A stretch of DNA of 64,000 nt from the NCBI RefSeq assembly GCF_030766825.1, contig NZ_JASFDV010000009.1:55616-119615 (forward strand). Reading direction: 5' to 3'. Position 1 is the first letter of the stretch. Each line of letters opens with the position of its first letter. Positions 7,947-18,370 of the stretch are shown one piece after another. This DNA is from Nocardiopsis sp. CC223A. GTDB taxonomy: Bacteria; Actinomycetota; Actinomycetes; Streptosporangiales; Streptosporangiaceae. The notes beneath the pieces were generated by a model that worked only from the letters and a program-made list of their open reading frames with translations, was not told the DNA's origin and did not search any database. Position numbers and translations under genes: made by a program.

Positions 7947-9002
7947 GTGAAGCGCAGCAACACTGTCAGGTTCGCCGCCATCGCGGCGGCCGGTGTGCTC
8001 GCCCTCACCGCGTGTGACAACGCGGCCCAGGAGGGTTCGGGCGAGGAGACCGGTGGCGGCGAGGAGGCCTCCGAGATCCGTGTCGGCCTCGCCTACGACG
8101 TCGGCGGTCGCGGCGACCGCTCGTTCAACGACTCGGCCTACCGCGGCCTGGAGCAGGCGATGAACGAGCTGGGCGTGGACGCCCAGGAGTTCGAGCCCGC
8201 CGACGGCGAGGCCGACTCCGCCAAGGTGGAGCGTCTGTCCACCATGGCCGAGGAGGGCTACGACGTCATCATCGCGGTCGGGTTCGCCTACGACGGCGCC
8301 GTCCGCGAGGTCGCTCCGGAGCACCCGGACGTCAACTTCGCGATCGTGGACTCCGAGATCCCGGACGTCGACAACGTCACCAGCCTGGTCTTCGCCGAGG
8401 AGCAGGCCTCCTTCCTGGCCGGTGCCGCCGCGGCTCTGACCACCGAGGAGGACCACGTCGGCTTCATCGGCGGCGTCGAGACCCCGCTGATCCACAAGTT
8501 CGAGGCGGGCTACGCGGCCGGTGTCGCACACGTGAACGAGGACGTCACGGTCGAGGTCGACTACCTCAGCCAGCCGCCGGACTTCAGCGGCTTCAGCGAC
8601 CCGGCCCGCGGCCGCGAGCTGGCCCAGGCCCAGTACGACCGCGGCGCCGACGTGATCTACCACGCCGCCGGCGCCTCGGGCAACGGCGTCCTGGAGGCGG
8701 CCGTCGCCAACGACTTCCTGTTCATCGGCGTCGACAGCGACCAGTACGAGAACGCCGAGGACGACCAGAAGCCGTTCGTGCTGACCTCCGCCATCAAGCA
8801 GGTCGACGTGGCCGTGTTCGAGCTGATCCAGTCCGCCGTCGACGGTGACGTCGCCGCCGGTATCGAGCGCTTCGACCTCGCGGGCGGCGGTGTCGACTAC
8901 ACCACCTCCAACGAGGAGCTCATCAGCCCGATCCAGGGTGAGCTCGACGAGATCAAGCAGCAGATCATCGACGGCGAGATCGAGGTCCCGACCGAGCCGT
9001 AA
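7947..9002 (+). CDS. BMP-family nucleoside-binding lipoprotein (ABC transporter substrate-binding protein)
   Basis: Protein of 351 residues. It starts with a lipoprotein signal peptide whose lipobox LTAC ends at Cys23; the acidic, low-complexity linker after it is typical of surface-anchored binding proteins. The mature part is a BMP/Med-type periplasmic binding fold: VGLAYDVGGRGDRSFND, NFAIVDSEIPDV and IYHAAGASGNGVLEAA are family blocks, and this family binds nucleosides such as guanosine. GTG start with GGGGAG upstream. It heads an operon of ATPase, two permeases, cytidine deaminase and thymidine phosphorylase, so it captures nucleosides outside the cell. Confidence 0.92.
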   Translation: MKRSNTVRFAAIAAAGVLALTACDNAAQEGSGEETGGGEEASEIRVGLAYDVGGRGDRSFNDSAYRGLEQAMNELGVDAQEFEPADGEADSAKVERLSTMAEEGYDVIIAVGFAYDGAVREVAPEHPDVNFAIVDSEIPDVDNVTSLVFAEEQASFLAGAAAALTTEEDHVGFIGGVETPLIHKFEAGYAAGVAHVNEDVTVEVDYLSQPPDFSGFSDPARGRELAQAQYDRGADVIYHAAGASGNGVLEAAVANDFLFIGVDSDQYENAEDDQKPFVLTSAIKQVDVAVFELIQSAVDGDVAAGIERFDLAGGGVDYTTSNEELISPIQGELDEIKQQIIDGEIEVPTEP

Positions 9003-9050
9003 ACGCGCGATCGCGCACCTGAACCGCGGGTAGGACCCGTGGTGACTCAC

Positions 9051-9105
9051 GGCCTGGGACGGCCGCCGGACGGGGGCACCCCGCTCCGGCCGCCGTCCCG
9101 GCCGT
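9051..9105 (+). terminator. Strong intercistronic hairpin between the binding protein and ATPase genes
   Basis: The arms 9051-9071 and 9086-9105 pair almost completely (15 or more base pairs with one mismatch and one bulge) around a 14-nt loop. Placed between a highly needed binding protein and its transporter, it is best read as a partial terminator or 3'-end stabiliser that keeps the binding protein in excess. A separate 12-bp palindrome GCGCGATCGCGC lies at about 9006-9017. Confidence 0.55.
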
Positions 9106-9175
9106 CGTTACGCGGACGAGGGCGTCCGGCGGTGGCGACCGGCCCCGCGCCGCTCCGCATTCCTCAAGGAGACAG

Positions 9176-10786
9176 ATGAGCAGCACGCCATCGGGCGATG
9201 GGGGCCAGGCGCCCCCCGCCGTTGAGCTGCGCGGGATCACCAAGCGTTTTCCCGGGGTCGTGGCCAACCACGACATCGACATCTCCGTGGCCCCCGGCAC
9301 CGTGCACGCCATCGTCGGCGAGAACGGTGCGGGCAAGTCCACGCTGATGAAGACCCTGTACGGGATGCACCGTCCCGACGAGGGCACCATCCACGTCAAC
9401 GGCGTCCAGGTGAGGTTCAACTCGCCCTCCGACGCCATCCGCAACGGCATCGGCATGGTGCACCAGCACTTCATGCTCGCCGACAACCTCACCGTCCTGG
9501 AGAACGTGGTGCTGGGCGCCGAGCGCCTGCACGGCATCGGCTCCAAGGCCCGCGCCGAGATTCTCCGCCTGTCCGGGCAGTACGGGCTGGGGGCGGACCC
9601 GGACCGCCTGATGGAGGACCTGGGCGTCGGCGACCGCCAGCGCGTGGAGATCCTCAAGGTCCTCTACCGCGGCGCGCGCACCATCATCCTGGACGAGCCC
9701 ACCGCCGTCCTGGTCCCGCAGGAGGTCGACGAGCTCTTCGACAACCTGCGCGAGCTCAAGAGCGAGGGCCTGACGGTCATCTTCATCTCGCACAAGCTGG
9801 ACGAGGTGCTCTCCGTCGCAGACGAGATCACCGTGATCCGGCGCGGTACCACCGTGGCCACGGCCGACCCGCGCACCACCACCGCGCGGGAGCTGGCCAC
9901 GCTCATGGTGGGCGGTGAGCTGCCCGTCCCCGAGCTGCGCGAGTCCACCGTCACCGACGAGGTCGTCCTGTCCCTGGACGGGGTCACCGTCCGCTCCGCC
10001 GAAGGCCGCGCCGTCGTCGACGGCGTCACCCTCGACATCCACAAGGGCGAGATCGTCGGCATCGCCGGCGTCGAGGGCAACGGCCAGTCCGAGCTCATCG
10101 AGGCCGTCATGGGCATGCGCCCGATCGCCTCCGGCGCCATCCGGCTGGGCGCCGACGACGTCACCGGCTGGCACACCCTGAAGATCCGGGAGGCCGGGGT
10201 CGGCTACATCCCCGAGGACCGGCACCGCCACGGCGTGCTGCTGGAGTCCTCCCTGTGGGAGAACCGCATCCTGGGCCACCAGACCAAGCCGCCGAGCGTG
10301 CGCGGCCCCTGGATCGACAAGACCGGGGCGCGCACCGACGCCGAGCGCATCGTCGCCGAGTACGACGTGCGCACGCCCAACATCGACGTCATCGCCGACG
10401 CCCTGTCCGGCGGCAACCAGCAGAAGTTCATCATCGGCCGGGAGATGAGCGGGAGCCCCCGCTTCCTCGTCGCCGCCCACCCCACCCGCGGTGTGGACGT
10501 CGGCGCCCAGTCCGCGATCTGGGAGCAGCTGCGCGAGGCGCGCGCGGCGGGGCTCGCGGTGCTGCTGATCTCCGCCGACCTCGACGAGCTCATCGGCATG
10601 TCCGACACACTGCACGTCATCCTGCGCGGCCGCCTGGTCGCCCAGGCCGATCCCGCCACCGTCACCCCCGAGCAGCTCGGCTCCGCCATGACCGGCGCCG
10701 GACTCGACGGTGACGGCGGCACCGACAGCACAGAAGGTGACAGCGGTGACGACACCGCCGACCGGAACGGGGGCGGGAATGAGTGA
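9176..10786 (+). CDS. Nucleoside ABC transporter, dual ATP-binding protein
   Basis: Protein of 536 residues with two ABC domains in one chain, as in RbsA/MglA-type importers. Domain 1 has Walker A GENGAGKST (near 45), a signature altered to LGVGDRQ (LSVG in many relatives) and Walker B TIILDEPTAVL. Domain 2 has a degenerate Walker A (GVEGNGQSE), signature LSGGNQQK and AHPTRGVDVG in place of an intact Walker B/Glu, the usual asymmetry of this subfamily. It powers nucleoside import through the two permeases that follow. The ribosome site is AAGGAG. The C-terminal tail is rich in D, G and T. Confidence 0.92.
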   Translation: MSSTPSGDGGQAPPAVELRGITKRFPGVVANHDIDISVAPGTVHAIVGENGAGKSTLMKTLYGMHRPDEGTIHVNGVQVRFNSPSDAIRNGIGMVHQHFMLADNLTVLENVVLGAERLHGIGSKARAEILRLSGQYGLGADPDRLMEDLGVGDRQRVEILKVLYRGARTIILDEPTAVLVPQEVDELFDNLRELKSEGLTVIFISHKLDEVLSVADEITVIRRGTTVATADPRTTTARELATLMVGGELPVPELRESTVTDEVVLSLDGVTVRSAEGRAVVDGVTLDIHKGEIVGIAGVEGNGQSELIEAVMGMRPIASGAIRLGADDVTGWHTLKIREAGVGYIPEDRHRHGVLLESSLWENRILGHQTKPPSVRGPWIDKTGARTDAERIVAEYDVRTPNIDVIADALSGGNQQKFIIGREMSGSPRFLVAAHPTRGVDVGAQSAIWEQLREARAAGLAVLLISADLDELIGMSDTLHVILRGRLVAQADPATVTPEQLGSAMTGAGLDGDGGTDSTEGDSGDDTADRNGGGNE

Positions 10787-12344
10787 CTCGCCCACCCGTG
10801 GAGGGATGCCACCGGCCCTGGTCCCGGGGGTCCTCATCGCCCTGCTGGGCACGATCGTGACCGTCGCCCTCGACACAGTGCTGCTGTGGTGGGCGGCGCT
10901 GATCATCGGCGTCGTCCTGGCGTTCGCCGCCGTCATCCTGGTCGACCGCCGGATGCCCCACGTGCGACGGGCCGGCGCCGCCGGCACCAAGGAGGAGGGC
11001 ACCGCCCTGCACAACACCCTGGTGGTCCCGACCGCCCTGGTGCTGTCGGTGGTCTCCGGCCTGCTGCTGGCCTGGTTCCTGGACCTGTCCCTGATCGAGC
11101 CGGTGGCCGCCGCCCTGGGCGCGCTCGTCGGATCGGCCGCCGCCTTCCTGCTGCACCGTCGGCTGTCGGCGATGCTCGCGCTGTCCTTCGCCGCGGTGTT
11201 CGCCGCCGGGATCATCGCGATCGCCGTCACCGCGCTCGTGCTGTTCTTCAGCGGGATCGCCCCGGGCGCCACCTTCGCCCGGATGATCGAGTACGGCAGC
11301 CGTCCCAACAGCCTCGTGCAGATCATCAACGACGGCACCACCTACTACCTGGCCGCCGTCGCCGTGGCGATCGGCTTCAAGATGAAGCTGTTCAACATCG
11401 GCGTCGACGGCCAGTACCGGCTCGCCGCCCTGATGGCCGCCGCCGTCGGCGGCTGGCTGGTGCTGCCGCCGGTGCTGAGCCAGATCGTCATCATCCTCGT
11501 CGCCGTCGCGGTGGGCGGGGCCTGGGCCGGTATCGCCGGGTACCTCAAGGTCACGCGCGGCGTGTCCGAGGTCATCTCGACGATCATGCTCAACGCGATC
11601 GCCACCGGCATCACCGCCTACCTGCTGAACACCGACCGCCTCGCGGTGGAGATCAGCACCAACAACATCGGCACGCCGCCGCTGCCGGAGGGTTCCTGGG
11701 TGCCCGGCATCCCGGCCCTGTTCCTCGGCTCGGAGCGGGAGATCTTCGGCCTGGTGTTCCTGGCGATCGCCGTGGGCATCGGCTACGCGGTGATGCTCAA
11801 CCGCACCCGCTTCGGCTTCGAGCTGCGGGCCACCGGCCAGTCGCAGAGCGCCGCCGAGGCCAGCGGTGTCAACGTCAAGAAGATGGTGTTCCTGTCCATG
11901 CTCTTCTCGGGCATGGTCGCGGGACTGGTGGGCATGCCGCAGCTGCTCGGCAGCTCCCACTTCTACGCGCTGGACTTCCCGACCGGCATCGGGTTCATCG
12001 GCATCGCCATCGCGCTGCTGGGCCGCAACCACCCGGTGGGCATCGCCTTCGCCGCCGTCTTCTGGGCCTTCCTCAACCAGGCGGCGGGCATCCTGCCCTT
12101 CGACGGCATCCCGCAGGAGATCGCCGTCATCGCCCAGGCCACCATCGTCCTCACGGTCGTCGTGGTCTACGAGGTCGTCCACCGCTGGGGCCGTCGCTAC
12201 CAGCAGCAGCAGATCGGCAAGGAGCTCGGCACCACCGTCGCCGAGCCCGCCGAGGCGACCGTGCCGGCCGGCACGGCGTCCGACAGCGGTGACGCCACCG
12301 GGGACGACACCCCCGGGAACGACCGCGGCGGGGAGGCGAAGTGA
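10779..12344 (+). CDS. Nucleoside ABC transporter permease 1
   Basis: Protein of 521 residues from ATG 10779, which overlaps the ATPase stop by 8 bases and has a GGGGGCGGG ribosome site; an in-frame GTG at 10710 inside the ATPase gene is less likely. The core (from about residue 150) is a branched-chain permease-type domain with EYGSRPNSLVQIINDGTTYYLAAVAVAIGF, FNIGVDGQ and GVSEVISTIMLNAIA. The N-terminal 140 residues add extra predicted membrane helices not needed for the family core. The D/T/G-rich C-terminus is probably cytoplasmic. It pairs with the next gene as a heterodimeric channel. Confidence 0.9.
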   Translation: MSDSPTRGGMPPALVPGVLIALLGTIVTVALDTVLLWWAALIIGVVLAFAAVILVDRRMPHVRRAGAAGTKEEGTALHNTLVVPTALVLSVVSGLLLAWFLDLSLIEPVAAALGALVGSAAAFLLHRRLSAMLALSFAAVFAAGIIAIAVTALVLFFSGIAPGATFARMIEYGSRPNSLVQIINDGTTYYLAAVAVAIGFKMKLFNIGVDGQYRLAALMAAAVGGWLVLPPVLSQIVIILVAVAVGGAWAGIAGYLKVTRGVSEVISTIMLNAIATGITAYLLNTDRLAVEISTNNIGTPPLPEGSWVPGIPALFLGSEREIFGLVFLAIAVGIGYAVMLNRTRFGFELRATGQSQSAAEASGVNVKKMVFLSMLFSGMVAGLVGMPQLLGSSHFYALDFPTGIGFIGIAIALLGRNHPVGIAFAAVFWAFLNQAAGILPFDGIPQEIAVIAQATIVLTVVVVYEVVHRWGRRYQQQQIGKELGTTVAEPAEATVPAGTASDSGDATGDDTPGNDRGGEAK

Positions 12345-13603
12345 GCCAGGAACTCAACGTGATGGAGCCGGTGGCCAAGCCCCCGGTCCGCTCCGGCGGC
12401 CGGTCGGTGTGGCGGCTGCTCAGCCTGTTCGGTGCGGTCGTGGTGGCCCTGGCGGGCCTGCGGGTCATCACCGGCCAGGACATGCTCACCGACGCGGGCA
12501 CCGTCCGCACCACCATCACCTTCGCGGTGCCCATCGCCCTGGCGGCCCTGGGCGGCCTGTGGGCCGAGCGCTCCGGCATCATCAACATCGGCCTTGAGGG
12601 CATGATGATCCTCGGGACCTGGTTCGGCGCGTACTTCGCCTGGTCCACCGACAACCCGTGGATCGGCCTGGCCGCCGGGGTGCTCGCCGGCATGGCGGGC
12701 GGCCTGCTGCACGCCGTCGCCACGGTCACCTTCGCGGTGGACCACATCGTCTCCGGTGTGGCGATCAACATCCTCATGCTCGGCGCGATGCGCTACCTGT
12801 CGATCCTGGTGTACGCCGACGTGCCCGGCGCGGGCGCCTCGCAGTCGCCCACCACGCCGTCGTTCCCGGTGTGGAGCATCCCCGGGGTGGCCGACGCGCT
12901 GGGCCCGGTGGCGGGCGGCGGCATCCCCGTCGTCGCCGACCTGGCGTCGCTGGTCATCGGCGTCACGACCCGCATGTCGGCGCTCACCATCATCGCGATC
13001 CTGATGATCCCGGTGACCTACCTGGTGCTGTGGAAGACGGCGTTCGGCCTGCGGCTGCGGTCGGTCGGCGAGAACCCCGACGCCGCCGAGTCCCTGGGCG
13101 TGCCGGTGTACACCTTCAAGTACATCGCGGTCATCATCTCCGGCGGCCTGGCCGGCATGGGCGGGGTGTTCCTGTCCGTCGTCGCCTCGCAGATCTACCA
13201 GGAGGGGCAGACCGGTGGCCGCGGCTACATCGGTCTGGCCGCGATGATCTTCGGCAACTGGCGGCCGGGCGGCCTGGCCATGGGCGCCGGGCTGTTCGGG
13301 TACACCGACGCGCTCCAGATCCGCGGCGGCGGCGCGGCGATCCACGCCCTGCTGCTCCTGCTGGCCGTGATCCTGCTGCTGGCCGCCCTCTGGCAGGTCC
13401 GCCAGGACCGCAAGGGCCTGGCGATCGCCGGTGTGATCGCGGCCGTGCTGCTGCTGGTCTGGTACTTCACCACCGACTCGCTGCCCCGCGAGCTGGCCAC
13501 CTACAGCCCGCACATCGCGACGCTGCTGGTGCTGTCGCTGGCCTCGCAACGGCTGCGGCCACCGGCAGGCATCGGCAAGCAGTGGCGGGCGAGCCGGTCG
13601 TGA
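12341..13603 (+). CDS. Nucleoside ABC transporter permease 2
   Basis: Protein of 420 residues with about ten hydrophobic segments. Family blocks are ERSGIINIGLEGMMILG, FAVDHIVSGVAINILMLG, LGVPVYTFKYIAVIISGGLAGMGG and GRGYIGLAAMIFGNW. The start overlaps the stop of permease 1 (GTGA), and its own stop overlaps the cytidine deaminase start in the same way, so these genes are translated as a coupled unit. The last about 60 residues are an extra pair of hydrophobic segments plus a basic tail. Confidence 0.92.
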   Translation: MSQELNVMEPVAKPPVRSGGRSVWRLLSLFGAVVVALAGLRVITGQDMLTDAGTVRTTITFAVPIALAALGGLWAERSGIINIGLEGMMILGTWFGAYFAWSTDNPWIGLAAGVLAGMAGGLLHAVATVTFAVDHIVSGVAINILMLGAMRYLSILVYADVPGAGASQSPTTPSFPVWSIPGVADALGPVAGGGIPVVADLASLVIGVTTRMSALTIIAILMIPVTYLVLWKTAFGLRLRSVGENPDAAESLGVPVYTFKYIAVIISGGLAGMGGVFLSVVASQIYQEGQTGGRGYIGLAAMIFGNWRPGGLAMGAGLFGYTDALQIRGGGAAIHALLLLLAVILLLAALWQVRQDRKGLAIAGVIAAVLLLVWYFTTDSLPRELATYSPHIATLLVLSLASQRLRPPAGIGKQWRASRS

Positions 13604-13998
13604 GCGCCGCCGAGGGCATCGACTGGGAGGCACTGCGCGCCGCCGCCCGGGAGGCCATGGCCCACGCCTACGCGCCGTACTCGCAGTACCCGGTGGGCGC
13701 GGCGGCGCTGGTCGACGACGGCCGCACCGTCAGCGGCTGCAACGTGGAGAACGCCTCCTACGGGCTGGCGCTGTGCGCCGAGTGCGGCCTGGTCAGCGCG
13801 CTGCACGCCACCGGCGGCGGCCGCCTGGTCGCGTTCGCCTGCGTGGACGGGCAGGGGGAGACCCTCATGCCCTGCGGGCGCTGCCGCCAACTGCTGTACG
13901 AGCACGGCGGCCCGGACCTGCTGGTGGACACCCCCGAGGGGGTCCTCACCATGGACCGGGTCCTGCCGCAGGCGTTCGGCCCGCACAACCTGGCCTGA
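13600..13998 (+). CDS. cdd: Cytidine deaminase
   Basis: Protein of 132 residues, the size of tetrameric bacterial cytidine deaminases. The zinc site is complete: CAEC (catalytic Glu with the first Cys ligand, near residue 55-58) and PCGRC (two more Cys ligands, near 89-93). NVENASYG binds the nucleoside. It converts (deoxy)cytidine to (deoxy)uridine. The GTG start at 13600 overlaps the permease stop by 4 bases; thymidine phosphorylase follows after 89 bp. Confidence 0.95.
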   Translation: MSAAEGIDWEALRAAAREAMAHAYAPYSQYPVGAAALVDDGRTVSGCNVENASYGLALCAECGLVSALHATGGGRLVAFACVDGQGETLMPCGRCRQLLYEHGGPDLLVDTPEGVLTMDRVLPQAFGPHNLA

Positions 13999-14087
13999 GA
14001 CCCAAGAGAACAAGCACCATCCCTCTCCCCGGTCGCCGCCCGCACGGCGGCGGCCGGGGAGACCCGTTTTCTCCCGGAAGGAATGAC

Positions 14088-15377
<1,290 letters not shown>

Positions 15378-15398
15378 TCCGTCATCGCACGGAACACG

Positions 15399-15438
15399 CC
15401 GTGGGGCGGCCGCCGGGGATCCGGTGGCCGCCCCACGG
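15399..15438 (+). terminator. Intrinsic terminator of the nucleoside operon
   Basis: CCGTGGGGCGGCC (15399-15411) pairs perfectly with GGCCGCCCCACGG (15426-15438), 22 bp after the thymidine phosphorylase stop. The 14-nt loop can close further. The remaining 190 bp up to the next gene end show no gene I can support. Confidence 0.75.
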
Positions 15439-15631
15439 GCATTGCATGCTGAGCGTTGGCGAGCGCCGCGGCCGCCACCCGCTCCTCACGGCGGCCAGGC
15501 GCCCAGCAGGTCGCCGGGGCCGTACGCGGCGTCGAGGCCCGGGCAGTCGACTCCGCTGCGCCAGACCGCCATGACCGGAACGGGTCCACCGGTGAGGGCG
15601 GCCTCCCCTGCGCCGCGGGCCGCCGCGACGG

Positions 15632-16912
15632 TCAGGAGCCCAGGGAGAACGTGCGGACCTCGGTGTCCACCGGCTCGCCCTCGCCGTGCAGGCGCACGAC
15701 CTCGAACGGCACCTCCACCAGGCGGTTGCCGTCGTCCCAGGTGAGCGGGCCGCGCGGACCGACGTAGGCGATGTCCTGGCCGTCGCGGACCCGGGCCAGG
15801 CAGTCCGCGTACCCGGTGCACTCCCGGCCGCCCGCGCTCACCGCGGGCAGGTGGGCGGCGATCTCGGCGGGCTCGACCGAGCCCGCGGCCTCGGCGGCCA
15901 GGGCGACGAGGTTCACGCAGTCGTAGAGCGCGGCCGTCACCCCGCCGAACTGTGCGCTGTAGGACATGTCCCCGCTCTCGGAGGAACCCCAGTCGATCTC
16001 GGGGAAGCGCTCACCGCCCGTGTGGTGGCGGACCACGGTCGCCCCGGCCGGGCCGAGAGAGTCCAGTGGAACGGTCGGATTCGCGACGAGCGGGAGACCG
16101 GGGACGTAGACGCCTTCGGCCGGGAGCCCCTGGTGCATCAGGGCGTCGGTGACGGTCTCGGCGGTGAGTTCCAGGGGGATGACGGCGTCCACCCCCTCCT
16201 CCAGCAGCTTCGCCGCGTCGGTCCCGGCGCCCTGGAACGACGACGGGTCCACCAGGGCCCGCAGGATGTCCACTCCGACGACCTCGATGCCGTGGGTCCG
16301 TGCCTCGGCGGTGATGGTGTCCAGCCACACCTCGCTGCCCGGGGTGTAGGCCACCGCGATCTTCTCGCGGCCGTCCTCGGCGATCACCTGGGTCAGTGCC
16401 CGCACCACCTGGTCCTGGCCCGGGATCGTGGAGAAGTACCGGCCCTCCCCGAACCCCGGCGTCGCGGTGTAGGGCTCGGCGTTGCCGCAGTAGAGGGTGC
16501 CCGCGTCGAGCACCTCCGGGAGCAGCTGTTCGCTGCCCATCGCGTGGGAGCCCAGTACGACGTCCGGGTCCGTGTCCAGCAGGGTCCCGGCGTCGTCCGA
16601 CGCGGTCGGGGCGGCCACCTCGTGGCCGAGCACGCCGCCGACGGCGTTGATCTCCTCCAGGGCGCGGGCGATCGCCTCCTGCTTGGGGTCGGTGCTGCCC
16701 TCGGGGGAGAACAGGCCGAAGGCCAGGGGCTCGGGGGAGACCGCCAGGGGGTCGCCGACCGACGGGGTGCGCAGCCAGTGGGCCGCACCCGCGGCGGCGC
16801 CCATGAGGACGACGGTCAGGGCGACCGCGCCGATGATCAGCGGGCGCCGGTCCGGCGCCTGCGGGGCGGACGGCGCGGGGGTTCCGGGCAGGGGTGGGGG
16901 AGGGGTGGTCAT
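15632..16912 (-). CDS. Membrane-anchored periplasmic-binding-fold (type 1) protein, copy A
   Basis: Protein of 426 residues. A proline-rich cytoplasmic start (1-24) is followed by one hydrophobic segment (about 26-46, no lipobox), then a large outside domain. EINAVGGVLGHEV and the two-lobed layout match branched-chain amino-acid-type binding proteins. Conserved cysteines (CGN, CVN, and the pair in GGRECTGYADC) suggest disulfides. It is about half-identical in its C-terminal third to the next gene (AGSVEPAEIAAHLP, DIAYVGPRGPL). No permease or ATPase is nearby, so it is more likely a sensor or scavenging protein than part of a standard importer. Confidence 0.75.
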   Translation of the reverse strand: MTTPPPPLPGTPAPSAPQAPDRRPLIIGAVALTVVLMGAAAGAAHWLRTPSVGDPLAVSPEPLAFGLFSPEGSTDPKQEAIARALEEINAVGGVLGHEVAAPTASDDAGTLLDTDPDVVLGSHAMGSEQLLPEVLDAGTLYCGNAEPYTATPGFGEGRYFSTIPGQDQVVRALTQVIAEDGREKIAVAYTPGSEVWLDTITAEARTHGIEVVGVDILRALVDPSSFQGAGTDAAKLLEEGVDAVIPLELTAETVTDALMHQGLPAEGVYVPGLPLVANPTVPLDSLGPAGATVVRHHTGGERFPEIDWGSSESGDMSYSAQFGGVTAALYDCVNLVALAAEAAGSVEPAEIAAHLPAVSAGGRECTGYADCLARVRDGQDIAYVGPRGPLTWDDGNRLVEVPFEVVRLHGEGEPVDTEVRTFSLGS

Positions 16913-16960
16913 GGTTCTCCGCGTGTGAGGGGATACCGGCAGCGGCGGGCGCCGCCGCGG

Positions 16961-18289
16961 TCAGTCCGACAGGCCGACGACGGGCCCCGGGCCGGTGGTG
17001 TTCGGGCCGCTCAGGCCCACGGGCACAACGCTCGGGGCGCCGGGTCCGTCCCAGCGCAGCGGTCCGCGGGGGCCGACGTAGGCGATGTCCTCGCCCTCCA
17101 GCAGCAGGTCCAGGCAGTGCGCGTACCCGCCGCAGGCGTGGTCGCCGGAGGTCACCCGCGGCAGATGGGCGGCGATGTCCGCGGGCTCGACCGAGCCCGC
17201 GGACTGGGCGGCCAGCGCGGTCGCGGTGACGCAGTCGAAGGCGCTCGCGGCGGCGGCCGGGTCGGCCCCGTTCCGCTCCGCCGCGGGCTCGAACGCGATC
17301 AGGGCGTCGCGGAACGCGGCCGTCCCCGGATGGGCGTACGTCGAGGTGCGCTCGCCGGGCATGGCCGGACCGGTGACGTAGAGGCGTTCGGCCGGGGTGT
17401 CCAGGTGGCCGTTCTCGCCGGCGTGGACCCCCGGCAGGTCCTCGGCCAGGATCACCGCGTCGGTGTCGAAGGGGCCGATGTCGGACAGCCCGCGCAGCGG
17501 GTCCGCGAGGGTGCCGCCCTCGACGTCCATCCGAACCCGTTCCGTGGTCGTCTCCACCCCGGCGGCGTGCAGTTCGTCCTCGACGGCGGCGGCCATGTCG
17601 GCGCCGAAGTCCCCCTCGTCGACGATGACGGCGGCCGAACGGTGTCCGTCGGCGACGGCGGCGCGGGCCAGGGCGCGGGCCGCCTGCTCCCAGGTGTGGG
17701 AGGCGCTGAAGTACAGGTCGTCGGCGGCGTCCGCGCGGGTGTCGGCGCCCGAGCACATGAGGACGCCCGCCCCGGTCACGTCGGGGCGCATCGCCCGGGC
17801 GCCGACCGGGGTGCCACCCCCCACGAGCACGTGGACGCCCTGCGCGACGACCTCGGCGGCGACCGGTCCGGCGGGCACCGAGACCGGTGGCTCCCGACCG
17901 GCCACCGGGTCGGGCAGGCGGTGCCCGAGGACCCCGCCCGTGGCGTTGATCTCCCGGATCGCGAGTTCGACGCCGACCCGTTCGATGCCGACGGGTACGG
18001 CCTCCTCGCCGGTGGCGGTCACGGCCGGGTCGTTCTCCTCGATCGGCTCGGGGAGCACGTACCCGAAGGTCAGCGGCTCGGGCGAGACCACCGGGGAGGA
18101 CAGCAGGGCCGGTCCGTCGGTGGGCGCCCAGGCGACACCGGTGTAGTCGGTGGCGGGGCCGCGGGTCAGGGCGGTGCCGACGACGGCGGTGGCGGCCATG
18201 ACGGCGAGGGCGGCGGCGACGCAGGCACCGATGAGGAGCCGGGGACGGCGCACCGGGGAGGGGGATGCCAAGGGGGGACTCCGGAGCAC
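16961..18289 (-). CDS. Membrane-anchored periplasmic-binding-fold (type 1) protein, copy B
   Basis: Protein of 442 residues with the same plan as copy A: short basic cytoplasmic end, one membrane segment (about 20-42), a linker and a type 1 binding fold (EINATGGVLGHRL near 130). It shares AGSVEPADIAAHLP, the cysteine pair in GYAHC and DIAYVGPRGPLRWD with copy A, so the two arose by tandem duplication. The start is uncertain: GTG 18289 lacks a clear ribosome site, and a TTG six codons later (MASPSPVRRP) has GGAG upstream. The ligand is unknown. Confidence 0.72.
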   Translation of the reverse strand: MLRSPPLASPSPVRRPRLLIGACVAAALAVMAATAVVGTALTRGPATDYTGVAWAPTDGPALLSSPVVSPEPLTFGYVLPEPIEENDPAVTATGEEAVPVGIERVGVELAIREINATGGVLGHRLPDPVAGREPPVSVPAGPVAAEVVAQGVHVLVGGGTPVGARAMRPDVTGAGVLMCSGADTRADAADDLYFSASHTWEQAARALARAAVADGHRSAAVIVDEGDFGADMAAAVEDELHAAGVETTTERVRMDVEGGTLADPLRGLSDIGPFDTDAVILAEDLPGVHAGENGHLDTPAERLYVTGPAMPGERTSTYAHPGTAAFRDALIAFEPAAERNGADPAAAASAFDCVTATALAAQSAGSVEPADIAAHLPRVTSGDHACGGYAHCLDLLLEGEDIAYVGPRGPLRWDGPGAPSVVPVGLSGPNTTGPGPVVGLSD

Positions 18290-18370
18290 AGGAGAAGGCT
18301 GCCGTTATGTGGCTTATGCCTTACTTGTCAGGATTTGCGCATCCTAGCAGTCCCCGACTCGGGGAACCCG

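Noticed and set aside
15486..15631. A short minus-strand frame ending GVDCPGLDAAYGPGD after the binding-fold gene
   Set aside because: It looks slightly coding, but there is no start signal and no recognisable family, and the region may just be trailer sequence.
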